From: CAIQJJ01 sp964606085 | GTDB lineage: Bacteria; Chloroflexota; Anaerolineae; Anaerolineales; UBA4823 | Assembly: GCA_964606085.1 (NCBI GenBank) | Contig: CAZSFD010000015.1 | Span: forward strand, 9,653 to 73,652 | DNA: 64,000 nucleotides | Reading direction: 5' to 3' | Shown here: positions 50,969 through 60,464 of the stretch, one piece after another | Numbering within the stretch: the first letter of the stretch is position 1 | Layout: each line of letters starts with the position of its first letter | The notes under the pieces: model-generated | Told to the model about the DNA's origin: nothing | Database searches by the model: none | Seen by the model: only the letters and a program-made list of their open reading frames with translations | Position numbers and translations under genes: made by a program

Positions 50969-52063
50969 TTAGAGATGTTGATCACTGGTAAGAGATCGGC
51001 GGCGCAGTTGTTGATACACCCCCAACAAAGTTTCTCCTTCTCGACCCAACCCATAGATGCCAAAAGCGGCAGTAATGACCACCTGCACGATATGGATGCT
51101 GATGGCATAGGCGAAGGCGATGGTCGGGTCTACGCCAAACACGGTCAGCGCGGCGATGATGGCCCCTTCCAGCACGCCCACATTGCCCGGCGAGGATGGG
51201 ATCGAGCCGCCCACGGCCGCCACGCCCAGGGCAAAGCTGGCCCACAGCAAGGGCGGGTTGGGCATGAACGCGGCCAGATATAACCAGTAGATTGCCAGCC
51301 CTAACGCCCAGTTGAGCGTCATCCAGGCGGCCACGCGCACGAAACGCTTCCAATCGGTGAAGACCGCCAGCCCCTCCAGCAGACGGGGCAAAACGCCTTT
51401 TCCCAGTTTGTTGGCAAAAGACCAGCGGACTGTCAGCCGCTCGAAAAGTTCCATTACCCAGCCCGGGTTGCGTCCCATCAGGTAGAGCATGACCAGCCCG
51501 ATGATTACCAGCACCGCCGTAGATTGCGCCGCTGTCTGTGCCCAGGGAACATTGATCACGAACGGCAGGGAGATCAGCAGCACACTGACCCCAAAGGCCA
51601 GGTCGAACACCCGCTCGACCACCACGCTCGACATGGTGCGCCAGAAGCCGAGGTGGGTGGTCTCGACAGGCTCGACCAACCCGGTCTCGACAGGCTCGAC
51701 CAACCCGGTCTCGACAGGCTCGACCAACGTTGGCAGCGCTTTGCGTCCCAGCAAAAACGCCCGGCCCACTTCTCCCAGGCGGAAGGGCAGCAGGTTGCTC
51801 AACAGATAGCCTTCGTTGATGGCGAAAAACACATCCAGCGGGCGGGGCAGGTCGCCCAGCAGGGCGCGCCAGGCCATTGTGCGGGCCACCAGCCAGCCCA
51901 GGGTGCCGCAAATTCCCAGCGCCAGCAGGCCATAGTTGGCCTGGCGCAAGGCTGCGAGTAATTTGGCGAAATCTATGAAATAGAAAATGACGACCAGCGC
52001 AATCAGGCTGATCGCCATCCCCGGCAGCATTTTTACCCAATCAGGGCGGGGTGATCCAGGCAC
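50969..52063 (-). CDS. Lysylphosphatidylglycerol synthase-like/UPF0104 membrane protein
   Basis: About 364 residues with 8 helices; DVFFAINEGYLLSNLLPFRLGEVGRAFLLG is the conserved block of the LPG_synthase_TM family (flippase-like), and AVGGSIPSSPGNVGVLEGAI is its second signature. No lysyltransferase domain. A GTG at 52063, after GGAGG, is chosen; ATG 52030 is an alternative. It begins just after lepA and precedes the GT4 gene. A 24-bp triple repeat lies inside (51659-51728). Likely lipid or glycolipid translocation; not proven for the family. Confidence 0.85.
   Translation of the reverse strand: MPGSPRPDWVKMLPGMAISLIALVVIFYFIDFAKLLAALRQANYGLLALGICGTLGWLVARTMAWRALLGDLPRPLDVFFAINEGYLLSNLLPFRLGEVGRAFLLGRKALPTLVEPVETGLVEPVETGLVEPVETTHLGFWRTMSSVVVERVFDLAFGVSVLLISLPFVINVPWAQTAAQSTAVLVIIGLVMLYLMGRNPGWVMELFERLTVRWSFANKLGKGVLPRLLEGLAVFTDWKRFVRVAAWMTLNWALGLAIYWLYLAAFMPNPPLLWASFALGVAAVGGSIPSSPGNVGVLEGAIIAALTVFGVDPTIAFAYAISIHIVQVVITAAFGIYGLGREGETLLGVYQQLRRRSLTSDQHL
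51659..51728. repeat. 24-bp tandem triplication coding LVEPVETG
   Basis: Three copies of GGTCTCGACAGGCTCGACC plus AACCC. Each contains the inverted pair TCTCGAC / CTCGACC-like arms of a repeat that is widely interspersed in bacterial genomes. Read in the UPF0104 gene as LVEPVETG three times, in a cytoplasmic loop between helices 2 and 3 (after FLLGRKALPT, before THLGFWRT). Confidence 0.95.
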
Positions 52064-52070
52064 GATGTGT

Positions 52071-53888
<1,818 letters not shown>

Positions 53889-53957
53889 AAGCGGGGGCAA
53901 GTATATCAGGGATCAGGTAATTGGGTGATCCGGTGATGGGGCGGCTTCATTCCCCGA

Positions 53958-54746
53958 TCACCCACTCAAAAAGCCTATCAAGAGATCATTCACTTCTTGC
54001 GGGCAGTCAACATGCGGGGTGTGGCCGGTGTGGGAGAAACGATGCTGGCTGACCAGGTTGGGCAACTGGTGCGCCAGGTTGGGGAAAGATGCCGGTGCGA
54101 GGCTGAGGTCTTGCTCGCCGTAGAGCAGCAGGGTGGGCGCTTTTACCTGGGGTAGGCGGTCTTCGAGCGAGGGGAAGCGGTGCAGGATGTGGGCGATCAG
54201 CGGCGAGGCGTGTTTGTAGCTGCGGGCGATTTCGAGCCGCGTGGACAGCGGCAGCAAGCGGTGCGGTGTGAAGCGGTAGAGCGCGGCGATGCTGCGCGCC
54301 GGCGCCAGGCGTACCGCGGCGGCTAACAGGTGCGGCTGGCTGAAAATCAGTTTCAACGAGGGGGTGAATTGCGCTCGTGTGTAGAGTGGATCGATCAACC
54401 CCAGGGCGCGCACCCGCCCTGGGTGTTCGGCGGCATACCACAGGCTGATGTAGCCGCCCATCGAATGCCCAATCAGCGCAAACGGGGCGGTCAGGTTCAG
54501 GCTGTCTACCCAGGCGCAGAACGCGGCGTAGACGTGAGTGAGGGTGTACGCCGCGGCATTGCCAGGTTTTGCACTTTCCCCGTGGCCCAGGTGATCGAGG
54601 GCGTAGATGCGATAGCCTGCCTGCACCAGCGCTGGAATTTGCGCCTGCCAATCGCTGCGTGCGGCGGCCCAGCCATGCGCCAAAAGGATGGGTGGGCCAT
54701 CGCCTGCGACCGACCAGGCGATGGGTGTTGTCCTGAAAATGGTCAT
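53958..54746 (-). CDS. Alpha/beta hydrolase
   Basis: 262 residues. LLAHGWAAARSDW forms the oxyanion side, GHSMGGY the nucleophile elbow with catalytic Ser, LLYGEQDLSL the acidic region and HTGHTPHVDCPQ the catalytic His. Typical of esterases, lipases or haloperoxidase-like hydrolases; substrate not predictable. It follows the peroxiredoxin gene, separated by a strong hairpin (54778-54828), and is 69 bases from lepA, with part of a GGTGATT-type repeat in the gap. Confidence 0.9.
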   Translation of the reverse strand: MTIFRTTPIAWSVAGDGPPILLAHGWAAARSDWQAQIPALVQAGYRIYALDHLGHGESAKPGNAAAYTLTHVYAAFCAWVDSLNLTAPFALIGHSMGGYISLWYAAEHPGRVRALGLIDPLYTRAQFTPSLKLIFSQPHLLAAAVRLAPARSIAALYRFTPHRLLPLSTRLEIARSYKHASPLIAHILHRFPSLEDRLPQVKAPTLLLYGEQDLSLAPASFPNLAHQLPNLVSQHRFSHTGHTPHVDCPQEVNDLLIGFLSG

Positions 54747-54777
54747 CGGTGCTTCTGGCGCGCTGTGTTTCCCCCAA

Positions 54778-54828
54778 CGGCCCCGGTGCAGCGTTCGCGA
54801 GTAGCGTGGGAACGCTGCACCGGGGCCG
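54778..54828. terminator. 19-bp perfect hairpin after the peroxiredoxin gene
   Basis: CGGCCCCGGTGCAGCGTTC (54778-54796) is the exact reverse complement of 54810-54828, with a 13-base loop. It starts 6 bases beyond the stop codon of the peroxiredoxin gene. It has no T-run, so it may be a repeat that also ends or stabilises the transcript. Confidence 0.65.
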
Positions 54829-54833
54829 AAGAC

Positions 54834-55604
54834 TCAACCGTAAATGCCATGCTTCTTGAGCGCGGCGACCAGTTTTTGTTCATCGAAGTTGGGGAAGACA
54901 TCGCCATCCACGAAGAAGGTGGGGGTGGTGCGGTTGCCGTTATTCCATTTCATTACTTGCTCGGCTGCGCCGGCAACGGCGTTGATGTCTATTTCGGTGA
55001 ACTTGATGCCGCGTTCGTTGAACCACAGGCGCGCCCGGCGGCAGCCGGGACACCAACTGGTGCAATACATCACCACGCCGCTTTGTGGCAGGGAGGCGCT
55101 GACCATCGGTTTTTCGCTTTTGGGTTCGCTGGCGGCGGCCAGGGGGTCTATGCGGCGCAGTTCGGCGAAGAGGACTTCGTTTTCGGGCTGCAGGTCAATA
55201 TCGTGGATATCTATGTAGCGGATCACGCCCCATTTATCTATGATGAACAGGGCGCGTTCGCTTTTGCCATCGCTGCGCAGGACATCATATTTTTGCGCCA
55301 ACGCGCCATGCGGCCAGAAGTCGCTCAACAAGGGGTAGGTGATGCCGCCAAACGAATCGGCCCACGCTTTCAGGCAGGGAACAGAGTCAACGGAGATGCC
55401 CAGAACCTGGGCATTTAATCCCGCGAACTTGGCTTTATCGGCCTCGTACGACGGGATTTGGCCCGTTCATATCGGCGTCCAGGCCAGGGGGAAGAAGGCC
55501 AGAACGACGTTCTTGCCGCGGAAATCACTCAATTTGACATCTTTGTCCAGGTGGCTGGGCAAGATGAAATCGGGGGCTAAGTCACCAACTTTTAGTTTTG
55601 TCAT
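54834..55604 (-). CDS. Peroxiredoxin-glutaredoxin fusion, candidate selenoprotein (UGA at peroxidatic position)
   Basis: 256 codons from ATG 55604 (MTKLKVGDLAPDFILPS). The only interruption is TGA at 55467-55469, codon 46, in FFPLAWTPI-TGA-TGQIPSYEADKAKF. In AhpC/TSA peroxiredoxins this position is the peroxidatic cysteine (TP-V/I-C-T). The frame is otherwise perfect (LGISVDSVPCLKAWADS, PLLSDFWPHGALAQKY, ALFIIDKWGVIRYIDIHDID) and continues into a glutaredoxin-like domain with CTSWCPGC (Cys 181, 185, 188) and TTPTFFVDGDVFPNF. It would reduce peroxides, the Grx part recycling the Prx part. Sec-containing peroxiredoxins are known in bacteria. Alternatives are a nonsense mutation or sequencing error. 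AAGGAG lies 9 bases upstream. Confidence 0.7.
55442..55469 (-). other. UGA codon with SECIS-like hairpin
   Basis: After TGA (55469-55467) the RNA can pair CC-CGU with ACG-A-GG (one A bulged), leaving the triloop CGU, which contains a G and begins 17 bases after the UGA, near the spacing seen in known bacterial SECIS elements. A competing 5-bp stem, ACGGG with CCCGT around CCAAAT, begins directly after the UGA. Base pairing is read by eye; no energy was computed. Confidence 0.4.
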
Positions 55605-55618
55605 AGGGTTTATCTCCT

Positions 55619-55638
55619 TACAGGGTAAATTTTACCTG
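55619..55638 (-). promoter_or_regulatory. Palindrome in the peroxiredoxin leader
   Basis: CAGGTAAAATTTACCCTG on the minus strand is an imperfect inverted repeat 15-34 bases upstream of the start codon. Its right end CCCTGTAAGGAG is identical to the leader of the 50-residue gene upstream (55895-55912), including the Shine-Dalgarno. It could be an operator or a translational control site shared by the two genes. Confidence 0.4.
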
Positions 55639-55688
55639 AGAATAAGGCTTTGTTGGATGGCTTTTCTTCTCGAAACAACTTTGTTAAC

Positions 55689-55725
55689 GCAACCACCCGA
55701 CAAAGCCGCTTTGTCGGGTGGTTGC
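55689..55725. terminator. 17-bp perfect hairpin between small gene and peroxiredoxin
   Basis: GCAACCACCCGACAAAG and its exact reverse complement with a 3-base loop. It lies 17 bases after the stop of the 50-residue gene and about 85 upstream of the peroxiredoxin start. T-rich sequence follows only partly (GTTAACAAAGTTG), so a terminator role is likely but not certain. Confidence 0.65.
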
Positions 55726-55741
55726 ATTCAAGGGCCAGCAC

Positions 55742-55894
55742 TTACAGCGCTGCCGGGCTGATACGGCGGATTTTTTGAGTCAGACGTTCGCGTTCGGCGT
55801 TGCTGGTGGCTGCGGCCAGTTTGGCCTTCAGCTTATGCAGTTTTTCTTTGCGATGGCGGCGGCGTTCGATCTCACGATTGCGTTGGGTTCTCAT
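55742..55894 (-). CDS. 50-residue highly basic protein
   Basis: MRTQRNREIERRRHRKEKLH followed by KLKAKLAAATSNAERERL and a C-terminus KIRRISPAAL. Arginine and lysine make up about 40 percent, and the pattern predicts one long helix. An excellent Shine-Dalgarno (AAGGAGG) stands 9 bases before the ATG, and a hairpin follows the stop, so it is a real gene too short for usual ORF calling. It resembles small basic proteins seen in this phylum (DUF6800-like, from memory) and ribosome- or RNA-binding peptides; function unknown. A -10 TATACT lies at about 55931-55936. Confidence 0.7.
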   Translation of the reverse strand: MRTQRNREIERRRHRKEKLHKLKAKLAAATSNAERERLTQKIRRISPAAL

Positions 55895-55970
55895 CTTTAG
55901 CGACCTCCTTACAGGGTGTTCAAGGATGGTTAGTATATGCGGGGTGTTTGGGAACTGTCAAGGGCGGGTT

Positions 55971-55979
55971 TGTTATAAT
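55971..55979 (+). promoter_or_regulatory. Extended -10 promoter of proB
   Basis: TGTTATAAT without a good -35. The start of transcription near 55986 rules out the two ATG codons at 55948 and 55978 as starts and supports the TTG at 56014. Confidence 0.6.
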
Positions 55980-56013
55980 GGTGGCGTTTTACGCCTTCAC
56001 TGGAGCAACCCCC

Positions 56014-57117
56014 TTGTACACCCGCATTGTCATCAAACTCGGTACTTCTTCGCTCACGGCTGGCACGCCGCGTCTTTCGCCGCCGCAACTGGTCGAGTTG
56101 GCCCGCCAGGTGGCCCGGCTGCATGACCAAAAACATGAGATCGTCATCGTCACCTCTGGGGCCATGGCCGCCGGGCGCGAGCGGTTGGGTTTTCCCAAAT
56201 TGCCCAAAGACCTGCCCGCCAAGCAGATGCTCGCCGCCATCGGCCAACCCCTGCTCATGGCGCTCTATGAGCAGGTCTTCGGCCTGTATAATCTGCCCAT
56301 TGCCCAGGTCTTGCTCACCCGCGCCGACCTGGCCGACCGCCGCCGCTACCTGAACTCGCGCAATACTTTTAGCGCGTTGCTTCAGCAGGGCGTCATCCCC
56401 ATCGTCAACGAAAACGACACAGTGGCTACCGAAGAAATCCGCGTGGGTGATAATGACAATCTCTCGGCCCTGGTGGCCAACCTGCTGGATGCTGACCTGC
56501 TCGTGCTGCTGACCGACCAGGCCGGCCTCTACACCGCCGACCCGCGCCGCAATGCAAGCGCTCAACTCGTCGGGGAGATCACTGGCCCTGAAATTCCCGA
56601 AGCTTTATGGAAGGCGGCTGGCGGCACGAACAATGGCCTCGGCACCGGCGGCATGGTCACCAAGTTGCAGGCCGCCGACCTGGCCCGGCGTTCGGGTACC
56701 ACCGTCGTCATCGCTGCCAGCCGTGAACCCGATGTGCTGCTGCGCCTGTTAGCCGGTGAAGCCATTGGCACGCGTTTTTGCCCGCTCGAAGCTGTTACCG
56801 AGAGCCGCAAGCGCTACATCCTCTCTGGCGGACGCGCCCCCGGCTTGCTGCGTGTAGACGATGGGGCGGCGCGTGCCCTCAAGCGTGGCGGCAGCCTCCT
56901 GCCCGTGGGCATCAAAGCCGCTGAAGGCGACTTTGAACCCGGCGACACGGTGCGCATCTTCAACCCCGCCGGGCGCGAGGTGGCGCGTGGCATCAGCAAC
57001 TATGCCGCCGCCGACCTGCAACGCATCCTGGGCCGTAAGTCTGAAGAAATCGAAAGCATCCTGGGCTATTATGCCGGGGATGAGGTGATCCATCGCAATG
57101 ATTTGGTGCTTCTTTAG
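56014..57117 (+). CDS. proB: Glutamate 5-kinase
   Basis: 367 residues. TTG start at 56014 (LYTRIVIKLGTSSL) with GGAG 9 bases upstream and downstream of the mapped -10. Amino-acid-kinase domain: VIKLGTSSLT, IVIVTSGAMAAGRERL, QVLLTRADLADRRRYLN, IPIVNENDTVA, LLTDQAGLYTADPR, GTGGMVTKLQAA. The C-terminal PUA domain (about 275-360: RVDDGAARALKRGGSLLPVG, GRKSEEIESILGY) is present. It makes gamma-glutamyl phosphate, the first step to proline. It is followed by proA after a 190-base repeat array. Confidence 0.97.
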   Translation: MYTRIVIKLGTSSLTAGTPRLSPPQLVELARQVARLHDQKHEIVIVTSGAMAAGRERLGFPKLPKDLPAKQMLAAIGQPLLMALYEQVFGLYNLPIAQVLLTRADLADRRRYLNSRNTFSALLQQGVIPIVNENDTVATEEIRVGDNDNLSALVANLLDADLLVLLTDQAGLYTADPRRNASAQLVGEITGPEIPEALWKAAGGTNNGLGTGGMVTKLQAADLARRSGTTVVIAASREPDVLLRLLAGEAIGTRFCPLEAVTESRKRYILSGGRAPGLLRVDDGAARALKRGGSLLPVGIKAAEGDFEPGDTVRIFNPAGREVARGISNYAAADLQRILGRKSEEIESILGYYAGDEVIHRNDLVLL

Positions 57118-57119
57118 CG

Positions 57120-57305
57120 AGAGTCGTAATTCGTTATTCGTAATTCGTTATTCGATATTGGGGATTCGATTATCGAATAACGAATAACGGCATATCGAAT
57201 AACGAATAACGGTATATCGAATAACGAATTACGAATTACGAATTACGAATTACGGTATATCGAATATCGAATAACGGCATCTCGAATAACGAATTACGAG
57301 GGCTC
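57120..57305. repeat. CGAATAACGAATTACG repeat array between proB and proA
   Basis: About 20 interlaced units of the types CGAATAACGAATAACG, CGAATTACG and TATCGAATATCG, in both orientations: the left third is the reverse complement of the rest (GTAATTCGTTATTCG). It fills nearly the whole proB-proA gap and has no coding sense. The proA start is preceded by GGGCTCCC rather than a clear Shine-Dalgarno. Confidence 0.9.
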
Positions 57306-57307
57306 CC

Positions 57308-58630
57308 ATGAACATGCTCGAACTCGGCCAACGTGCCCGCGCCGCCTCCCACCGTTTGGGGCGTGCAGCAACCCAACAAAAAAATAACGTCCTGCTGGCC
57401 CTGGCGAAAACGCTCGAAGGCGAACAGGATGCCATCCTGGCGGCCAATGCCCTGGATGTAGAAGCCGCCAAAGCCGCCGGCCAGGCGGCTGCGTTGGTAG
57501 ACCGCCTGCTGCTTACGCCGGCGCGTCTGGCCGGCATGGCCGCCGACCTGCGCCGCGTGGCCGAACTGCCCGACCCGGTGGGTGAAGCCTTCGATGAAAC
57601 GGTGCTGCCCAACGGCTTGAAGCTCGCCAAGCGCCGTGTGCCCCTGGGCGTGCTGGGCGTGATCTACGAGGCCCGCCCGAATGTCACCGTTGACATCGCC
57701 GGGCTGGCGATCAAGACCGGCAACGCCTCGATTTTGCGCGGCGGCAAAGAGACGCTGCGCTCGAACCTGGCGCTGGTCAAGGTCATTCACGCTGCCCTGG
57801 GCGAAGCCGGTTTGCCCGTTGACGCCGTGCAGTACATAGACGATATTGACCGCGCCCGCATCACCGAACTGCTGACGATGGATCAATATGTGGATTTGAT
57901 CATCCCGCGCGGCGGGGCTGGCCTGCACCAATTCTGCCGCGCAAACAGCCGCATCCCCGTCATCACCGGCGGCATTGGCATCTGCCACATCTTTGTAGAT
58001 GAGACCGCCGACCTCGAAGCCGCCCTGCCTGTCATCCACAATGCCAAGACCCAGCGTCCCAGCGTGTGCAACGCCCTGGATACGCTGCTGGTGCATCAGG
58101 CGGTGGCGGCCCAATTTCTGCCGAGGGTGGTGGCGCACCTCGAACCGGCGGGCGTCACCTTCCGGGCGCATGAGAATGCCATCCCCTACCTGGCGCAGCC
58201 GAATGATGGGGCTTATCTTAACCTGGAGACCGGCAAAGAACTGTTTGGCAACCAGGTGGAACGTCTGCCTGCCAGCGTGCGCCCGGCCGGCCCGGAAGAT
58301 TTTGACACCGAATGGATGTCGCTCGTCCTCGGGTTGAAGGTGGTGGCCGACCTCGACGAAGCCATCACCCACATCAACGCCCACAGCCAGGGCCACTCCG
58401 ACAGCATCCTCACCGCCAGCCAGGAGAACGCCGGGCGCTTCGTGGCCGAGGTGGATTCGGCTGCCGTGTACGTCAACGCCAGCACGCGCTTCACCGATGG
58501 CGGTCAGTTTGGACTGGGAGCGGAGGTGGCCATCTCCACCCAACGCCTGCACGCCCGTGGCCCGATGGGGCTGCGCGAATTGACCACCTACAAGTGGGTG
58601 GGCGTGGGTGAGTATCATATTCGCCAATGA
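57308..58630 (+). CDS. proA: Gamma-glutamyl phosphate reductase
   Basis: 440 residues of the aldehyde-dehydrogenase fold. GVIYEARPNVTVDIAGLAIK, GNASILRGGKETLRSN, LIIPRGGAGLHQFCR, and the catalytic cysteine in TQRPSVCNALDTLLVH, then FTDGGQFGLGAEVAISTQ near the end. It reduces glutamyl phosphate to glutamate semialdehyde with NADPH. Length is slightly above the usual ~415-430. It forms the proline pathway with proB. Confidence 0.97.
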   Translation: MNMLELGQRARAASHRLGRAATQQKNNVLLALAKTLEGEQDAILAANALDVEAAKAAGQAAALVDRLLLTPARLAGMAADLRRVAELPDPVGEAFDETVLPNGLKLAKRRVPLGVLGVIYEARPNVTVDIAGLAIKTGNASILRGGKETLRSNLALVKVIHAALGEAGLPVDAVQYIDDIDRARITELLTMDQYVDLIIPRGGAGLHQFCRANSRIPVITGGIGICHIFVDETADLEAALPVIHNAKTQRPSVCNALDTLLVHQAVAAQFLPRVVAHLEPAGVTFRAHENAIPYLAQPNDGAYLNLETGKELFGNQVERLPASVRPAGPEDFDTEWMSLVLGLKVVADLDEAITHINAHSQGHSDSILTASQENAGRFVAEVDSAAVYVNASTRFTDGGQFGLGAEVAISTQRLHARGPMGLRELTTYKWVGVGEYHIRQ

Positions 58631-58707
58631 AACGTGGAGCGTGTAGCGTGTTCGGTTTAGTATTTTGACGAACACGGAACACGATCTACGAAACACGAAA
58701 ACCCCCT

Positions 58708-59706
58708 ATGGAAACCTCCCCTCTCCTCCTCGGCCTCGCTGGCGTCCTCTTCGCCGCCGCCCCGTTGCTGTTCGCCGTTATTGGTGAGACGATCAGCGAA
58801 CGGGCTGGCGTAATTAATCTTTCGGCCAATGGCACGATCCTGTTGTCGGCAATGGGCGGCTTTGCGGTGGCTGTCAACACGGGCAGTCTGGTCTTGGGCT
58901 TCCTGGCGGGCGCGGGGATTGGGGCGTTGGTGGCGCTGATCGTGGCTTTCAGCAGCATCACGCTCAAGCAATCACAGGTGGCGGTGGGGTTCGTGTTGGC
59001 GCTGGTCTGCCGCGACCTGGCCTATTTCCTCGGCAACCCCTATATGGGCGCGGCGGGGCCGCGGCTGCCCTCGTGGCCGATCCCGGGTCTGAGCGAAATT
59101 CCCTTGCTCGGCCCGCTTTTTTTCCGTCACGACGCCATGACCTACCTGAGCTTTCTGACCATTTTTCTGGCCTGGGCCTTTATTTTCAAGACCCGTCCCG
59201 GCCTGATGCTGCAAGGCATCGGCGAGAAACCCGCCGCCGCCTTCGTGCGCGGGGCCAATATCCACCGCCTGCGCTATTTTTACACCGTGCTGGGCGGGGC
59301 GCTGATCGGCCTGGCCGGGCCGATTTACTCGCTCTCGGTGAAGGCGGGTTGGAAGGGGACGATTTCGGGGCTGGATGGCATCGGCTGGATTGCGCTCTCG
59401 ATCACCATTTTTGGCGGTTGGAACCCGCTGCGGGCGGCCTTCGGGTCGTACCTGTTCGCCCTGCTGCAATGGCTGGGACTGGTGTTGCAGCCTTACCTGC
59501 CCGGCGTGCCGTCGCAGGTGTTACAGGTGGCCCCTTTCCCGCTGATGATCCTGACCCTGCTCTTCGTCAACATCGGCAACGCCGAATGGGTCGAGCGCAC
59601 CCTGGCCCGACTGCCCGAAAAGAGCCGCCATGCTGTGGCGCGCCTGCTGCGTTCGCTGCGCGCCTCGCCGCCGGCCTCGTTGGGTGTGCCGTTTGAACAG
59701 GAATAG
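58708..59706 (+). CDS. ABC transporter permease (nucleoside/BmpA-type, BPD_transp_2)
   Basis: 332 residues, 8-9 helices. ETISERAGVINLSANGTILL is the conserved start of the YufQ/RbsC-like permeases, followed by VGFVLALVCRDLAYFLGNPY, ALQGIGE-like LMLQGIGEKPAAAFVRGANI (the ATPase-contact loop) and SGLDGIGWIALSITIFGGWNP. It would form the channel of a purine/nucleoside-type importer. The partner permease, ATPase and BmpA-like binding protein are not next to it, so it stands alone here; 58631-58707 holds only an ACACGGAACACGATCTACG simple repeat. Confidence 0.9.
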   Translation: METSPLLLGLAGVLFAAAPLLFAVIGETISERAGVINLSANGTILLSAMGGFAVAVNTGSLVLGFLAGAGIGALVALIVAFSSITLKQSQVAVGFVLALVCRDLAYFLGNPYMGAAGPRLPSWPIPGLSEIPLLGPLFFRHDAMTYLSFLTIFLAWAFIFKTRPGLMLQGIGEKPAAAFVRGANIHRLRYFYTVLGGALIGLAGPIYSLSVKAGWKGTISGLDGIGWIALSITIFGGWNPLRAAFGSYLFALLQWLGLVLQPYLPGVPSQVLQVAPFPLMILTLLFVNIGNAEWVERTLARLPEKSRHAVARLLRSLRASPPASLGVPFEQE

Positions 59707-59733
59707 CAAAAATTTCCCTGGGAATAATTTCTC

Positions 59734-59742
59734 TGGTATTAT
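59734..59742 (+). promoter_or_regulatory. Extended -10 of the MNT/HEPN pair (leaderless)
   Basis: TGGTATTAT followed after six bases (CTATTT) by the ATG at 59749. Predicted transcription start coincides with the start codon. Confidence 0.5.
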
Positions 59743-59748
59743 CTATTT

Positions 59749-60093
59749 ATGAACCAAGAGATTGCTGCTCGTAAAAATCTGTTAGCAAGCGAACTTGCCC
59801 GCTTCGTGAAGATTTTACAAATGCGCGAGGATACTGAACGCATCCTTGTATTCGGTTCGTGGGTTAGCGGTGAACTCCATGCCTGGTCTGACCTTGATCT
59901 CGTCATTGTCCAGCAAACCCAATTGCCCTTTTACAAACGCCTGCGCCAAATGCGCCAGTTATTGAACCCCAAAGTGGGCGCCGATATCCTGGTATACACC
60001 CCCGATGAAATCGAGCAACTGAAAAGAGATCGCCCATTCTTTCAGCAAGAAATCCTCGACAAAAGTACCGTGGTCTATGAACGACACCGCTAA
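59749..60093 (+). CDS. MNT-type nucleotidyltransferase (antitoxin of HEPN/MNT pair)
   Basis: 114 residues with the minimal nucleotidyltransferase signature VFGSWVSGELHAWSDLDLVI (GS...DxD with Mg-binding aspartates) and a third acidic position in GADILVYTPDE. MntA-type proteins neutralise HEPN toxins, in studied cases by AMP transfer onto the toxin. It overlaps the HEPN gene by 17 bases. Confidence 0.9.
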   Translation: MNQEIAARKNLLASELARFVKILQMREDTERILVFGSWVSGELHAWSDLDLVIVQQTQLPFYKRLRQMRQLLNPKVGADILVYTPDEIEQLKRDRPFFQQEILDKSTVVYERHR

Positions 60094-60463
60094 ACGTTGG
60101 CTGCTCTTTGCCCAGGAAGATTTGCAAGTGGCTGAACTGCTGATCAGCCAGGGCTATTACAACCAGACCTGTTTTCATGCGCAACAATGTGCCGAGAAGA
60201 CGCTCAAGGCCATCATTTGCAACCAACAATCTACGCCACCGCGTACACACTCGATCACCGATCTACTCAACTTGATACCAGTGGGTTTGTTGGATAATTC
60301 ATGGGGGGATATTACTGCGCTGGATGATTATTACATCCCTACACGTTATCCCGATGCTTTGCCTGGCTCCTTACCCGGCGGTTTACCTGGCAAGGAACAA
60401 GCCGAAGAATCGCTCCAAACAGCAAAAACAATGTTCGCTGTCGCCCAGAAGCGGCTTGGCTAA
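60077..60463 (+). CDS. HEPN-domain protein (toxin of HEPN/MNT pair)
   Basis: 128 residues, four-helix HEPN fold: WLLFAQEDLQVAELLISQG, FHAQQCAEKTLKAII, RTHSITDLLNLI. The RNase motif R-x4-6-H is not clearly present in canonical form (RTHSIT near residue 58), so catalytic competence is uncertain. A loop rich in PGSLPGGLPGK follows. It would be the RNase effector controlled by the MNT partner. The stop precedes thrC by one base. Confidence 0.85.
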   Translation: MNDTAKRWLLFAQEDLQVAELLISQGYYNQTCFHAQQCAEKTLKAIICNQQSTPPRTHSITDLLNLIPVGLLDNSWGDITALDDYYIPTRYPDALPGSLPGGLPGKEQAEESLQTAKTMFAVAQKRLG

Positions 60464-60464
60464 T

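Noticed and set aside
51659..51728. Tandem 24-bp repeats as a short CRISPR array
   Set aside because: There are no spacers; the units are contiguous and translated in frame within a membrane protein gene.
55948..56013. ATG at 55948 or 55978 as the proB start
   Set aside because: Both lie at or upstream of the -10 box; the protein family starts with the strand encoded from 56014.
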